NCBI GenBank assembly: GCA_026990615.1
Contig: JALXDB010000338.1
Coordinates: 1 to 15,670 of the forward strand
Origin: Spirochaetota bacterium
Lineage (GTDB): Bacteria > Spirochaetota > B62-G9
DNA length: 15,670 nt
Reading direction: 5' to 3'
Positions 15,244 to 15,670 of this stretch are shown piece after piece. How positions within the stretch are numbered: the stretch's first letter is position 1; each line of letters begins with the position of its first letter. The position numbers and the translations under genes are program-made. The notes beneath the pieces were generated by a model. The model had not been told where the DNA came from. It searched no databases and saw nothing but the letters and a program-made list of their open reading frames with translations.

Positions 15244-15670
15244 AGAGATTGATTTCTCGGACAAGCCCTCTGAAGAGTGCGGCGTTATAGGGTATATGGC
15301 TGCAGACAAAAACTTTGATGTATCTCCCGCTATTTACCTCGGACTCTATGCACTGCAGCATAGAGGGCAGGAGAGCGCCGGAATAGCAACTTACCACGAC
15401 GGATTTTTAAACATCAAGAGGGGCAGAGGGCTTTTAACCAGGGTCTTTGAACCTGAAGATTTTGCCGCATTAAAGGGCAATGTGGGAATCGGGCATGTTA
15501 GATATTCGACAACCGGATCCGGGTATATTCAAAATGTTCAGCCGATAATTGCCCAGTACTGGGGAGGTATGATTGCTATATCCCACAATGGTAATATAGT
15601 CAATTCTAAAGACCTGAGGGATATGCTGATCGAGAGGGGGTCTATAATAAGATCGAGTTCGGATACAGAA
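15233..15670 (+). CDS. purF: Amidophosphoribosyltransferase PurF, N-terminal part (truncated by window edge)
   Basis: PurF makes phosphoribosylamine from PRPP and glutamine, the first committed step of purine synthesis. The visible 146 codons give MNGEEIDFSDKPSEE then CGVIGY. Cys16 is the expected nucleophile of the N-terminal-nucleophile glutaminase, so a 15-residue propeptide must be removed, as in B. subtilis-type PurF. Further glutaminase motifs are LQHRGQESAGIA, GHVRYSTTG and ISHNGNIVNS. The phosphoribosyltransferase domain is beyond the edge. AGGAAG (15221-15226) is 6 bases before the ATG, inside purB, and the genes overlap by 11 bases, so translation is likely coupled. Identification is secure despite truncation. 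Confidence 0.95.
   Translation, partial: MNGEEIDFSDKPSEECGVIGYMAADKNFDVSPAIYLGLYALQHRGQESAGIATYHDGFLNIKRGRGLLTRVFEPEDFAALKGNVGIGHVRYSTTGSGYIQNVQPIIAQYWGGMIAISHNGNIVNSKDLRDMLIERGSIIRSSSDTE

Noticed and set aside
14876..15397. 173-codon antisense ORF across purB and purF
   Set aside because: Both sense frames carry clear purB and purF motifs, so the antisense frame is incidental.

Overview
The window looks like chromosomal core DNA from a low-GC (AT-rich by eye) Gram-negative, diderm bacterium. LpxC (lipid A synthesis), two lipoproteins with lipoboxes, a TonB protein, a LolB-like lipoprotein and an outer-membrane beta-barrel candidate all imply an outer membrane. Phylum cannot be fixed from the sequence alone. 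The 457-residue propeller-like lipoprotein, followed by a small protein with a 'YYNRDERL' N-terminal motif, reminds me of gene pairs in spirochaetes. That is a memory-based, tentative placement, and the class I-like PurE is not what treponemes carry.

Layout: 1-754 (minus) is the N-terminal part of secA, cut by the window edge. It diverges from 952-2971 (plus), a lipoprotein/membrane-protein pair of unknown function. About 730 bases without a convincing gene follow. 3701-4990 is a PPi-type phosphofructokinase gene, closed by a clear intrinsic terminator. Next come tonB (5067-5867), a large TPR protein and an overlapping LolB-like lipoprotein (6027-8619), and lpxC (8895-9848). A second gene-poor stretch (9849-10590) holds a 13-bp tandem repeat and a MITE-like element of about 195 bp. 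An outer-membrane protein gene lies on the minus strand (10591-11319). It diverges from proS (11447-13177), which is followed by a purine operon purE-purB-purF (13304 to the right edge, purF incomplete).

Functionally the window mixes housekeeping genes (protein export, prolyl-tRNA charging, glycolysis, de novo purine synthesis) with envelope biogenesis. TPR plus LolB-like plus LpxC plausibly form an envelope block: lipoprotein handling next to the committed step of lipid A synthesis. The purine genes form one transcription unit: purE and purB are nearly contiguous and purB overlaps purF. Several listed starts are internal to the longest ORF because a Shine-Dalgarno sequence decides them (pfp, LolB-like, lpxC, proS, purB).

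I did not find a defence system, CRISPR array, rRNA or tRNA. The least ordinary items are the non-coding structures (MITE-like element, 13-bp tandem repeat, perfect inverted repeats upstream of lpxC and in the secA divergent region), the unassigned lipoprotein/membrane-protein pair, a GGND variant in the phosphofructokinase and a PurE lacking the usual second active-site His.
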